Below are positions 47,484 through 57,640 of a stretch of 64,000 bases of DNA, piece by piece. Positions within the stretch are counted from its first letter, which is position 1; each line of letters begins with the position of its first letter. The notes under the pieces were generated by a model, which saw only the letters and a program-made list of their open reading frames with translations, was not told where the DNA came from and searched no databases. This DNA is from Salticus scenicus (Eukaryota > Arthropoda > Arachnida > Araneae > Salticidae), in assembly GCA_963930645.1 (NCBI GenBank), contig OZ005662.1:97076436-97140435 (forward strand), read 5' to 3'. A program made the translations under genes and the position numbers.

Positions 47484-48350
47484 ATTTATTTTTCTGTAAT
47501 TTTTGCTTTAAAATCGCACGATATCAGTAAATTTGGTGTCTTATTGCTAATATTAATAAATTATGCGTTATGTATTTATTTTATAAAAATATAAAGGGAT
47601 ATATGCAAAAAAAAGAAGGGAAATATAAATATAATAATTATGTTGCAGTAAAAATTTAATTTTATGTAATAATGATTTATTCTAAATGCAAAATTTAAAT
47701 TTTAAATCCACAAATTATTATACATATGCATTCGAATGAAAAAAAAAAAGATAAATTCTGATTTATTTAACACTTAACTATTACTCAATTGTTTTGGTTT
47801 TTTTTTTATTATTATTATTTGAATATACAAAAAAAAAGAAAAAAAAAAAAAGATAAAATAATTTAAAAATATTAATATATAATTTCAATACAGGAACTTC
47901 TTGAAAACTAAAAAACCACCATTAAAAATTAAGCAGCAAATTAGAATAAGACTAGAAAAATCAATCTGCGCTTGCGCTTGCGTAAAAATGTGATTATTCC
48001 TAGGGTAGACAACACTTAAAATTCAAAAGCTCAAGCTGTAAAACAAAATGTAACCAACATAGTTGCTTCTCTTTAAACATTCTCTTATTAGCATTTTCTT
48101 TATTCTATTTCTTTAATTCTATTTCTTTAATCTTTTCTTATAAACATTTTATACAGATGCCACATGCATCACATAAACTCTTAATTTTTACACTCTTTTA
48201 AAAATAGCACGTGATCATATTTTTACATAAAAATCAAAACATTAAATTCATTTAACCATTTTTTTTTTCTTTTACTTTTTGCTCAGCAAGTGATCTTATA
48301 CTCGGTGCGTTGTCCACACACAGAGTTCAAGTAAATCTCTTAGCCATTTA
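47484..48350. other. AT-rich spacer
   Basis: No gene recognised; A-runs and a T-run near 47800. Confidence 0.4.
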
Positions 48351-48354
48351 TATA

Positions 48355-48640
48355 TGGACGGTTCATTATAAAAATGGTGTAACTCCATATTTTTTAAATA
48401 TGTATATTATTGTTTAATTGTATCACATTTAGTCACATCTTTCATTATAAAAATGAAGAAACTCCAATAATTGCATTAAAGTCCCACAAATGGCATTACT
48501 TGTTATTTTCAGAAACCTATAACTTTTATATATTCATTATAAAAAGAAAGTTTCTGAGTTACTTTAAATTATATTTAATATAATTTATAAATTCTTATCA
48601 TTCTGAGTTGTATTAAACGCAAAAAATCGATTACATTAAT
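48355..48640 (+). repeat. Repeat X, uninterrupted copy
   Basis: Starts ATGGACGGTTCATTATAAAA and ends near GTTGTATTAAACGC. It carries three CATTATAAAAA motifs. A second copy at 60465-61660 is split by a Harbinger element; here the TTA target at 48429-48431 is intact, so this is the empty-site form. Confidence 0.75.
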
Positions 48641-48679
48641 TTCTTTTTTTTTTTTTTTTTTTTTTTTTTGTTAAAAGTG

Positions 48680-48710
<31 letters not shown>

Positions 48711-49285
48711 GATAACTTTATTTTAAATTATCGCAGATAGATGGTTCAACCATTTGTTTTAAAGGTATTGGCGAGCTCTTTTGAAAGATACCCATCATGA
48801 AAATTTACTCACCTCGAGGGGAGGGGGGGAGGCGAAGCTCCTACACATACAAAAAAAATTTCCCAGTTGACTATCTCTATTATAAATAATTCTTGTAAAT
48901 TTCATAATTATTATTAAAAAATAATTCTCTTTATGCACATTTATACAAAATTTTGTCCTATACCACCATGTTAAAAATTTAGTAAAAGCGGGATGGCAAC
49001 GCAACCTGTCAGACAATTTTCACCAAAAGTTGATAGGCACTAATTTATGTCAAGGTGCAACTACATACCAATTTGTATAAAATTATGTGCAGTAGTTCAT
49101 GAGATACAGTTGCCACAAAAATTTGTCACACACACACAGACTTACAGACAGACAGACAGACATTTTCTACAAATGGTCAAATCGTGTTGTACAGCTCTCA
49201 AAACGTGTAAATCCATCAAAAACCCGAGGTCGAAAATTTTTACGAATCCAATACTTTCTTCTATTTAATATAGAAGAAAGTAATA
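48640..49285 (-). mobile_element. Mosaic two-hairpin element: F1-like half and F4 end A
   Basis: 48660-48890 matches F1 (GATAACTTTATTTTAAATTA, TCGCAGAT, GGCGAGCTCTTTTGAAAGAT, ACCTCGAGGGGAGGGGGG). From about 48900 the sequence departs from F1 and ends with a different hairpin, TACTTTCTTCTAT-TTA-ATATAGAAGAAAGTA at 49251-49282, preceded by a (CAGA)n tract. Frames at 48795-49296 are element sequence. Confidence 0.65.
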
Positions 49286-49668
49286 AAAATGTATAGAAGC
49301 AAGGAGAGGATCCTTAGTGGGTAGTAGAACTGACTTTCCGATCGAGCCTAAATATCAGCTGAAGTCATTGCTCTGTCAAGAATATATTACGACGTATAAT
49401 AAAAATTCATGAGAACTAATATGATACTAGTCCACGTATGACACTTGGCAACAATTTTTATAGGATACGTTATTTACAAGCGATTGTGCGCTTGCAAAAA
49501 ACTTTTTTTATTATTGCTATTTATAACTGAGCATATATCGGAACTAAAAGTTGAGATTTCTTGTGGCACAGCGCATATTTGTGCATTTGGTAAATGAAAT
49601 ATTACTATATTAAGCGTTGTAAATGAAAACATTACATTAAAGTTATCATCATAAACAAAATTTGTATA
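49286..49668. other. Spacer
   Basis: No gene recognised. Confidence 0.35.
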
Positions 49669-50040
49669 TACCGTAATTTAGTGTATATAAGCCGCAGCAT
49701 ATTAAAATGTTGCGAAAAAAAAACAATGTTCTTAGATAAACCGCGGCTTATGCAAGCATTGATACGATGATGTGACAGATAAATAAGGAAAAAAGATATC
49801 AGTCTTCTGACATCTATTCAAGTTAATAAAAATAATTAATTATTAATTATAAATGAAAATAATAAATTATTTAAAAAATGATTCGGTATAAGGAAAATAA
49901 AATCAAACTATACCAGTATGCAGATGCAATGCAACAAATATGAGAAACACGGGAACAAAATGGTGGAATCCGGGCATATACGTATACAAAGTCATAAAAA
50001 TAATTAATTATAAATGAAAGTAATAAATTATTTTAAAAGA

Positions 50041-50043
<3 letters not shown>

Positions 50044-50131
<88 letters not shown>
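50044..50131. repeat. (AT)n microsatellite
   Basis: About 88 bp of AT with one GT interruption; the longest pure repeat in the window. Confidence 0.95.
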
Positions 50132-50136
<5 letters not shown>

Positions 50137-50202
50137 TAGATATCGTAATAAGATTAAATCATAAAATTCAGCTATTAATAGAACTAAGACAATAGCAGCA
50201 CA

Positions 50203-50541
50203 CTAAAATATAGAACTGAATTTAACACAGAGGAAAGAATTACACAAAAAGTTGCAATGTAGATTAAGAACCAATGAGTTAGGATAGTAACTTAAAATAC
50301 TTACGCCTACCAGAATGATAATAAAAATGACCATTAAGCTTATGAGAGTGATGAGAGTGAAAACGATTAATAAATAATAAATCACAGAAATATTTGGATG
50401 TAAATGCTTAAACGTAGAAACATACTTATCAAGGGGTGCATGCTTCATAAAGCTTAAAGAGCCGCAACGATTTCGTACAACGATATTGCTAATCATAGCA
50501 ATTAATATCGTTTCACACCCCGATCGATGCAGCAAAACCAA
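50203..50541 (-). other. Open frame with one strong membrane segment, unknown
   Basis: Frame of about 112 codons on the minus strand. The middle third is a hydrophobic stretch (ISVIYYLLIVFTLITLISLM continuing MVIFIIILV), preceded by a basic/polar part with three Cys. A consensus splice donor GTAAGT follows directly after the hydrophobic segment (near 50306-50301), so this could be an exon. No family recognised; it may be chance sequence. It lies between the pogo remnant and the Penelope-like element. Confidence 0.25.
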
Positions 50542-50544
50542 AAA

Positions 50545-51430
50545 GAATTAGAAATAATTGAAATATTAAATAAAACAAAGATTAAAAAAAGATTAAATTT
50601 AATCTTAATGGAAACCAAAGTGAACACATGATTGAAGCAAAGCAACCACATGTATAACAATTAACTCTAACAGGAGAAAAGGATGATGCCAAAACTTAAA
50701 ATGAAGTAAAATAAAATCTCGACAGATATCGATTAATCGAAGAAACTTCAGAGCATTTTCATTAAAGATAAATTACACAGAGTTAATATTAAATGATAAT
50801 GTTAAAATAGATTTTATATCTAATTAATTTTAAAACTAGTAGAGTTGAATTAAATCTTACCATATACATTAATAATATATCATTAAAGTTAAAGACAGAA
50901 GAATAAAATCATAAGACAGAGTGCAAGCGCCATCTATCGGTGAGCTATAATAACATTAAGTCAGTAAAATTATTTCAGGAGAAGAATCCAATGCAATAAG
51001 GGAAATTAAGATGTAGTGACTGAAAGATTAAGGTAATTAGAAGTATTGACTGCAAGATTAAGATAATTTTTAGCGTCAATTAAGTAATTAGAAGAATTGA
51101 ACTTTTGTGATTAACCCAAAACTAAATAATCTTGAAATCATAGTATTAAATGTTAAGTTTTAATCAGACACAATTACAAGCAATAATGCCAAAGAGTACA
51201 CATATAAGGATAAGCATTATAGGGCAGTCATTAATAATTAAAATTATAATTTAAAAGATTTTTTTTTCCCAAATAATATAAGATCTTATTTTTGTTATGC
51301 ATATAGATTGATTGTTCAAACTTAACAATGGAAGCCTCAAGTAGCCAGATGTACAAAATTAAATTTAAGGATAAAAGATTTCAAAATACATAGTATCAAC
51401 CAGAAATATAAGCATGTAACTATGAGTAAT
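50545..51430. other. Spacer downstream of the Penelope-like element
   Basis: AT-rich, no gene recognised. Could hold the 3' part or a truncated second copy of the retroelement, which I cannot delimit. Confidence 0.3.
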
Positions 51431-51470
51431 CCCCCCCACACTTTTTTTTTTAAATTAATTTTATTCAGCA

Positions 51471-51543
51471 ACAAACCCACCCAACCAACCAGCCAAACAA
51501 CACCACCCTACCTCCTTAATCAAACATCTGCCCACCCATCCAC
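51471..51543 (-). other. G/T-rich tract 3' of the Penelope-like ORF
   Basis: The plus strand is CCAACC/CCACCC-rich; on the coding strand it reads GGTGGATGGGTGGGC...GGTTGGTTGGGTGGG. Unlike everything around it. Could act in the transcript's 3' region or be able to form G-quadruplex. Confidence 0.6.
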
Positions 51544-51560
51544 CAGTTTTTTTTTTTTAA

Positions 51561-52340
51561 TTAAACCTTAGTAGTTTTTTTTGTTGTTGTTGTTTTTTTT
51601 GTGTTAGACAAAGACCCTTTATGATAAACAAGTGAATAAATAAATTTTTTAGGATAACCCATTTTTGTAGCAACATTAATTATGTGAGAGATATTTTTGT
51701 TTTTAAACCTAACAGAACAAAGACTATGTATACGAAAGAGGTGATTGAGTAGGATATTTCTGTAAACAGAGATATGAAGACAAGAAGTAAAGTGAGTAAA
51801 TAAATTTACTTTGAAACTGAAATCTTGTCTTTTGTCATACAGATCAATATAAATTTGACTACCATCAAGTTTGATTTTTAAATCCAAGAAATTTATACAG
51901 TTATTGTTGAGAAGATTATGAGTTAAGGTAAGGTGAGAAGGATATTCAAATTTAAATAAATTAGGGGAAAAATTATTGACATAAAAAATTATAATGTCAT
52001 CAATGTATCGGTAAAAATAGACATTTTTAATACATAATCCCTGTTCATAATGGTAAAGGTATAAGTCAGCTAACATACTCGAGCTGCATCCTCCTTGTGG
52101 AATACCGACCTTTTGAATATAGATCTTATTACAGTGTAGAATGTAATTGTTATGAATAATAAAATTTAAAAGTGTCTTAAATGATGCTGCCGAAAAGCAT
52201 TTTGGTAAAGAGATTTGACTTTTAAATTTTTCAAAAAGGTTAAAGATGATATGATGAAGATCCGTTAAATTAATATTATTAAACAGGTCAGCAAAATCAT
52301 AAGTCATGATATCAGTCATAGATTTGTTTGAGAATATCAA
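51561..52340 (-). CDS. Penelope-like element protein, RT catalytic part (frameshifted)
   Basis: Overlaps the end of the preceding frame by 29 bp in a different frame; there is no ATG at the frame opening (first ATG eight codons in), so this is a continuation rather than an independent gene. Motif A TYDFADLFNNI (residues 13-23), motif B GIPQGGCSSSM (79-89), motif C YIDDI (112-116) with both catalytic Asp, then FLDLKIKLDG and the thumb-like VYRNILLNHLFRIHSLCS typical of Penelope-like RTs. No stop codon interrupts it. The tail is Lys/Thr-rich and encoded by a simple repeat. No C-terminal GIY-YIG follows, consistent with the domain being N-terminal. Confidence 0.85.
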   Translation of the reverse strand: MIFSNKSMTDIMTYDFADLFNNINLTDLHHIIFNLFEKFKSQISLPKCFSAASFKTLLNFIIHNNYILHCNKIYIQKVGIPQGGCSSSMLADLYLYHYEQGLCIKNVYFYRYIDDIIIFYVNNFSPNLFKFEYPSHLTLTHNLLNNNCINFLDLKIKLDGSQIYIDLYDKRQDFSFKVNLFTHFTSCLHISVYRNILLNHLFRIHSLCSVRFKNKNISHIINVATKMGYPKKFIYSLVYHKGSLSNTKKTTTTKKTTKV

Positions 52341-54117
52341 GGAGAATTTTGTTAGCGTTATTGTTGTAAGTATTACACCCTACAGTGACAGTTCTAAATT
52401 TAATAGGATTTTTGTGAAATTTAGGGATAAGTACAATATAAGGATATTTAAAATTATTATATGGTAGCTTTAGCAATTTATAAAAGCAGTGAATTTTGCG
52501 GTTATTGATTTTAAGATCATGATTTGTAAGATGAAAGTTAGTACTATTAGATATAGATGAACTGAGTAAAGAAAGATAATAATGTTTACATATTATAGCA
52601 TAATTATTAGGAGATTTATCTACATAAGTAATAACAAAGTTTTGTTGCAATTCTTTGATAGATTTAAAGAGATTTGATTTATTGTAATGTGTGAGATTTG
52701 ATTTTTGTTGAATTAATTCATCTTTAAGTTTTGAAATCACTAAAAATTTCCATTGATTGAAATATTCAATAGATTTATTATAAGAGATGGAGAGTTTATA
52801 AATAAAAAAATCAATATCATATGAAAACTGTTGTATAATCTGTGAAATATTAGTTTTTGAAGGGAGTCTATATTTAGTACCATATTCCATAAATTTCTTT
52901 AAATTAGAGTCATTAATAATATTAAGATCACCAGTGATAATATGTGCATGATCTCTGTCAACATATTTTACATAAGAGGGATGAGCACAACTACAAGTCA
53001 CATGAGAAGATAAATTAGACTTAGAGACTGAATTATAGTTAAAAAGCAGACGACCAAGCGTAATAGGATATTTAAAGGTACGAGAAATATGAATGTCTTT
53101 AATTGGAAACATGCATGTTTTATCATTAAGAATGGATGATATATTAATGCTATTAAATATTTGATTAGAATAATTTAGAATAAGCTGTGAATTAGATTGG
53201 ATTTTGTGATGTTTTTTAGAGATATTTAAATTGAAGAGTTTTATTCTGTATAATATTAAATCATAGAAAATATCAGAAAAATGTTGATTATAGGATAGGT
53301 TTTTAAATACACTTAAGTAAATGGACAAATACTTTTTTTTGATAGCAAATATAAACTTTCTAATATAAATCCAATCATAATGGTTAAGATAATTTGACTG
53401 TAAGGCTAGAATATTCTTAATAATGAGATTTTTTGATATTAAACCATTAGCAGATTTATTTGATTGTTTACCTCTTTTTGAACGAGAAGTTTTCTGGTTG
53501 ACACTATGATTAAGAACAGAGTATACAGGGGAGTAATAATGAAGGGGATTAATGTTAGTATAAACCTTAACAACCCTATTGAAATATTCATGATTCAGAC
53601 CATATGGATAAATTGTATTAAAGTATTTCATGTAGTGAGATTCATAGAAAAGGCGCTCACTTTTATTTTTTTGAATCCGAAGAATTTCAATAGTACATGA
53701 GCAGAAATTATGTAAATTAAAATGTCTTAGCTCAATAGTTGATTTATTGTTAAGGACAGGTGATGATAACTTTTTGGAGTCTGAGCGATGTTGATTAATT
53801 CTAAGATGTAAAGGGGTGGAAGTTTCACCTACATACTGCATTTTACACATACCACAGCTTAATTTGTATATTACATTATAAACCTGACAGAAAGGAACCA
53901 ATTTTAAATCATTATAAATTTGGGACTGTAAAGCATTAGGGCAAGTTTTGCAACGAGAAGAATCACACTTTCTAAATTTAAGATTGGAAGGAGGAGAGTA
54001 TAGGTAGCTTGATATCGATCCAGGAATATCCCTATCAATATTCCTGTACCGGGCACAATACTGAGGATGACCAAAGCATTTCTTGCCAGGCACTACTAAT
54101 TTACTGAGAACATTCAT
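52312..54117 (-). CDS. Penelope-like element protein, GIY-YIG plus N-terminal RT part
   Basis: 601 codons from ATG at 54117. A Cys cluster (CDSSRCKTC, residues 51-59) is followed by the GIY-YIG domain: VIY at about 82-84, YVG at 95-97, Arg105, and the catalytic-type Glu159 before HYMKYFNTIYPYGLN. After a linker with CSCAHPSYV and HIITGDLNII come the first RT blocks: YVDKSPNNYAIICKHYY and, near the end, KFRTVTVGCNTYNN (RT2). The frame ends in TGA after residue 601, just before RT motif A, which continues in another frame at 52340. So the protein is one open reading frame broken by a small indel. It would nick DNA and prime reverse transcription from it. Confidence 0.85.
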   Translation of the reverse strand: MNVLSKLVVPGKKCFGHPQYCARYRNIDRDIPGSISSYLYSPPSNLKFRKCDSSRCKTCPNALQSQIYNDLKLVPFCQVYNVIYKLSCGMCKMQYVGETSTPLHLRINQHRSDSKKLSSPVLNNKSTIELRHFNLHNFCSCTIEILRIQKNKSERLFYESHYMKYFNTIYPYGLNHEYFNRVVKVYTNINPLHYYSPVYSVLNHSVNQKTSRSKRGKQSNKSANGLISKNLIIKNILALQSNYLNHYDWIYIRKFIFAIKKKYLSIYLSVFKNLSYNQHFSDIFYDLILYRIKLFNLNISKKHHKIQSNSQLILNYSNQIFNSINISSILNDKTCMFPIKDIHISRTFKYPITLGRLLFNYNSVSKSNLSSHVTCSCAHPSYVKYVDRDHAHIITGDLNIINDSNLKKFMEYGTKYRLPSKTNISQIIQQFSYDIDFFIYKLSISYNKSIEYFNQWKFLVISKLKDELIQQKSNLTHYNKSNLFKSIKELQQNFVITYVDKSPNNYAIICKHYYLSLLSSSISNSTNFHLTNHDLKINNRKIHCFYKLLKLPYNNFKYPYIVLIPKFHKNPIKFRTVTVGCNTYNNNANKILLDILKQIYD

Positions 54118-54160
54118 AATAAAGGAGTGGTTTTATAGATAATAAGAAAATCAATTGTAA

Positions 54161-54265
54161 TTTGCAAGTATACATTAAAACTATCATTTAGAATATCAAT
54201 AAATAAAAATTTTAATTTGCAAGAATACATTATAAATATCATTTAGAATATCAATAAATAAATAA
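54161..54265 (-). repeat. Tandem ~53-bp direct repeat upstream of the Penelope-like ORF
   Basis: ATTTGCAAGTATACATTAAA...ATCATTTAGAATATCAATAA recurs with few changes, two units. Confidence 0.75.
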
Positions 54266-54270
54266 AAAAA

Positions 54271-54331
54271 AAATTTCTTGAATAAGTAACGAGATATCAA
54301 AATTGAAAATTTAAATTTAAAATTAAAATTG

Positions 54332-54371
<40 letters not shown>

Positions 54372-55007
54372 TAATAATAAATAGTTATATAATAAAATAG
54401 AAAATTAAAGTGTCTGGAATATTAATCTTTAATCATGGTCATCAACCTATACATATCCACCAACATATTGAAAATCACAAATTGAATATTAACCTTTCTA
54501 GATTATAATAAGCATACATTAATAAAAATTAACCATTCATTTAATCTGGGATAATTACATAATTAAATATACACAATATTTACAAAAAGTTCCAATCCAA
54601 AGTATAATTCAACCCGAAGCATTATGATTATAAACCCCACAATCAAATTCATAGGACTAAAATTGAATAAGTTGACGATAGAAAAACTATAATGGACAAA
54701 GTGAATAATAAATGCTCATGATATCAAAATTCATCCACATGTAACTTTAGAAAATTATGCTTAAACACTTTTAATTTTAATAATAAAAGTCAAAACTTAT
54801 TGAAAAACATACAAACTACTAAAGGAATATCCCAATTTGAACTTAAATAAAACAGTTCCACATAAAAGAGCCATTAAATGCATAGATCCACAAACAGCAA
54901 AATCAAGGTTATGATTAACAATTGAAATGATACAACTCAGATAAAGCGCCATTGCAGCTATAATCAAAGTGTATGTATACTTTTTAAATTACTGATGGTA
55001 AGCCAGA
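54271..55007. other. AT-rich spacer upstream of the Penelope-like element
   Basis: (AT)n at 54338-54361. No gene recognised. May hold the 5' part of the element. Confidence 0.35.
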
Positions 55008-55217
55008 TTGGCAAACATATGTATATATATAATAATATATTATATATATAAATTAAAGCCTGTATACAAATACGATGCAAAAAATCAAAAACAAGGGAAC
55101 AACGTTGCGAACTCCAGACGTATACGCAAAAGATTATTAGTTAATAAAGAAGAGATTATAAGCATGAAATTCAGATATTATAAGCGTGAATCAGTGCTCG
55201 AGAAACTCGAATACTAA
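55008..55217 (+). pseudogene. pogo-like transposase N-terminal remnant
   Basis: The segment YKYDAK, then GNNVANSRRIRKRLLVNKEE, resembles the helix-turn-helix start of pogo/CENPB- or Brinker-type transposases (pattern K-x-Y-D-A-x-F-K, then G-N-x-x-A-x-R-x-F-x-I). It stops soon after. The first 20 residues are AT-repeat translation. A decayed sister lies at about 49915-49990. Confidence 0.45.
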
Positions 55218-55344
55218 ACTTCCATTTTCGGGGGAGATCGACTGTTCCAAGAAGTGTGGACAACAGAATTCTGCATTATCATTAGATAACCCGCACTGAT
55301 AGATAAGCCGCAGTCCCCCCCCCCCCCCCCCAAAAAAAATCAAT

Positions 55345-55377
<33 letters not shown>

Positions 55378-55411
55378 GTAGCCCGCGGCTTATCTTCACT
55401 AAAATACGGTA

Positions 55412-56151
55412 GTTTTAATCACAAACTTTTAAATACTAAAGATGATAAACAAGAGCAAAATGAAAATAGACATTATTTTGAAGACAAAAACGAGCAATTA
55501 CAAAAGATAGTTACGAACTGTAAGCTTTAATAATAAGTCGGGATATAAATATGAGTTACTTAACTTATGCAAGCGTGAAATATTTCCCATATTATCATAT
55601 TTTCTGCGAGCATTTAACGTAAATCGGGTTTTATATCTCATTCATTTTCCTCAGAATCAAATAAACTGCAATCAAGTTTTGCCAAATAAATTTTATGGAC
55701 GAACGAAGTTATCATAGCTAGCAGATGACGCGGTGATTGGATATCTGTGTTAACTTTATTCGTCTGTACTATCAGAAAATTGGCTAACGAGTATTGTACT
55801 AGCTGCAAAAAAGACGTTGTATAATTTATTGAAGTTCAAAGAAAACATAATTAGGATTAATTTTTATAGGCAGCGGATTTTTTGTTATTTATTTATAATT
55901 AATTAATATAATTATAATTAATTAAAATATAATTATAATTAGTTAGCATAATTAATTTTAATTAATTTTTTTTAAATATTTTTATACATATTTCTTTTTT
56001 TTATTAGTTATTCAATTACAAAAAATATATTTTTTTTTTTAAATACCAAAATTTTCGCCCGCTTTCATTGAAATCTAGAGAAAATACCTCATTATTATGT
56101 TATACTCCTCAATTTCTGTTCGTATAAATTCGTTGATTTACTTTTTAATTC
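55412..56151. other. AT-rich spacer
   Basis: No gene recognised; AATTAATT-rich block at 55890-55970. Confidence 0.4.
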
Positions 56152-56155
56152 TTAA

Positions 56156-56655
56156 CACTTAATGGACGGACCACGTAAATCTACGTCTTTACGTTATGAC
56201 TGCCTAAGACGGGCAACGTAGATTTACGTCTGCTGTTTTAAAAGGCGGGGTTACGTGGAAAAGTTATTGACTATGATATGTCAATTATGCAAGTTCCACT
56301 TCCTAAGAGTGGATGTTTTATAAAATATCACATTCATAAGGACTACTAGACATGTAAATAAAAGCATTATATAATTTTATTCAAAAATAGTACTTATTCA
56401 ATAAAACTACGACTCCCATATATACGTGTTTATTTAATTCTTTTAAAAAAATTCCGGAAACCGGGACAGACAGAGAAAATACAACCCGTCTGTTAAGAGG
56501 AGACAATACCTAATCCCGCGGACAGCCATGGCCAATGTTATTCTATGGGAAAATTTGTTGCGACAGTTACACATTACCTAATGTATATTTTATAATTCTG
56601 TTTTCGCAGTCAGAAAATTCATAACCGTTAAATGAGTACTCATTTTTGAAAAATT

Positions 56656-56691
<36 letters not shown>

Positions 56692-56949
56692 TTTTAATTT
56701 TGAGTTCAAAAATGCGATTTTTCACAAAATGCATTTTTCTCATTTTCTAGTCGCAAAATGAAATACTAAAATTTTAAAAAATCAATTTTTGGAAAACAAG
56801 TACTAATTTAACGCTTATGAATTTTCTAAATGTGAGAACAGAATTGAAAAATATACATTAGGTAATAAGTAATTATGTAATAAAATTTTCCCATAGAATA
56901 ACATGGGCCAAGGCTGCCGGCGAGATTAGGTATTGTCCGCTCTTAAGTG
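56156..56949. mobile_element. Outer TTAA (piggyBac-type) element
   Basis: TTAA at 56152-56155 and 56950-56953. Ends CACTTAATGGACGG and, once the inner element is removed, inverted CACTTAACAGACGGG. A perfect 14-bp inverted repeat ACGTAAATCTACGT / ACGTAGATTTACGT lies at 56178-56235. Confidence 0.65.
56497..56942. mobile_element. Inner TTAA fold-back element (446 bp)
   Basis: TTAA at 56493-56496 and 56943-56946. Ends GAGGAGACAATACCTAATC and, inverted, GAGCGGACAATACCTAATC; arms extend through TTATTCTATGGGAAAATTT. It is inserted in the TTAA that belongs to the right terminal repeat of the outer element. Confidence 0.75.
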
Positions 56950-56953
56950 TTAA

Positions 56954-57640
56954 ACATTGATATGGAGAGATAAACTGGGCAATATCGGATTGTAATTACC
57001 CTTCCTAGAACAAAATTAAATTAAAATTTCGAAAAAAAAAAACACTGCATAATAATGTGTAAAATAACCAAACACTAAAGAGAAACAGTCAAAAACTTAT
57101 TTCAAAGTTTTTGTATTATTGTATAAAATGTTTGACAGGTATTTTTATCAATAGTACAATTCCTATAAAATATTATGCATAAAAAACGAGATATCTTGAA
57201 AATAACTTTTCAGGTTGTATTTAAATACGATATTATATTATAAATGAAAAAAATAATAAATAATTTTTTTTTTTAAATCATTGAAATTTTTGCTGCTATT
57301 GATATGAATTTAAATAAAATTCCTTATTACTATTCTGTGAAATTTCTAAATTTAGTACAAATAAATTCGTTCATTTAATTTTTATTGTTCTAACTTCGAT
57401 TTAAAAAGAGCTATTAAAAAACAGGAAGAAAAATTTGTAATTACTATTCCGAGAACCAAGTGAGATTAAAAAAAAAAAAAAAAAAAAATTCCAAAGGTTT
57501 CAAAATTCTGTTTAAAATAACTAGATATTAACAAGAAATAATCAAATACTTAATTGAAACATTTTTTTTTTAATTTTGTATAAAATGTTTGTTTGTATAT
57601 GAGTAGTATTATACAGTAAAATAAATACATACATTTTGAT
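56954..57640. other. Intronic repeat units of the paralogous block type
   Basis: 57300-57470 carries the ATTCTGTGAAATTTC ... ATAAATTCGTT repeat also seen at 2880, 3480, 59020 and 60085. No coding sequence. Confidence 0.45.

Larger units (their letters stand above)
51430..54270 (-). mobile_element. Penelope-like retroelement of Naiad type
   Basis: Minus-strand element coding for an N-terminal GIY-YIG endonuclease domain followed by a reverse transcriptase, in two frames. Canonical Penelope elements carry GIY-YIG after the RT; the reversed order, together with the Cys cluster before GIY-YIG, is the arrangement described for Naiad/Chlamys-type elements. 54161-54265 has two ~53-bp direct repeats just upstream of the start codon. 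Downstream (51471-51543) the coding strand is strikingly G/T-rich. Ends are not precisely defined. Confidence 0.8.
49671..55409. mobile_element. pogo-like TIR composite enclosing a Penelope-like element
   Basis: Left CCGTAATTTAGTGTATATAA then GCCGC, right (inverted) CCGTATTTTAGTGAAGATAA then GCCGCGGG, each about 100 bp and each containing a second, inverted AAGCCGC segment. TA on both sides. Near each end lies a remnant resembling the N-terminus of pogo/CENPB-like transposases: right frame 55008-55217 plus (YDAK, then GNNVANSRRIRKR), left about 49915-49990 (decayed, GNKMVESGHIR-like). These two remnants are in direct, not inverted, orientation, so two partial copies may bracket the retroelement. 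Confidence 0.55.

Noticed and set aside
52312..52340. In-frame UGA read as selenocysteine in the Penelope-like ORF
   Set aside because: The reading frame after this TGA quickly meets further stops and lacks RT motifs; motif A continues in another frame, so it is a frameshift.
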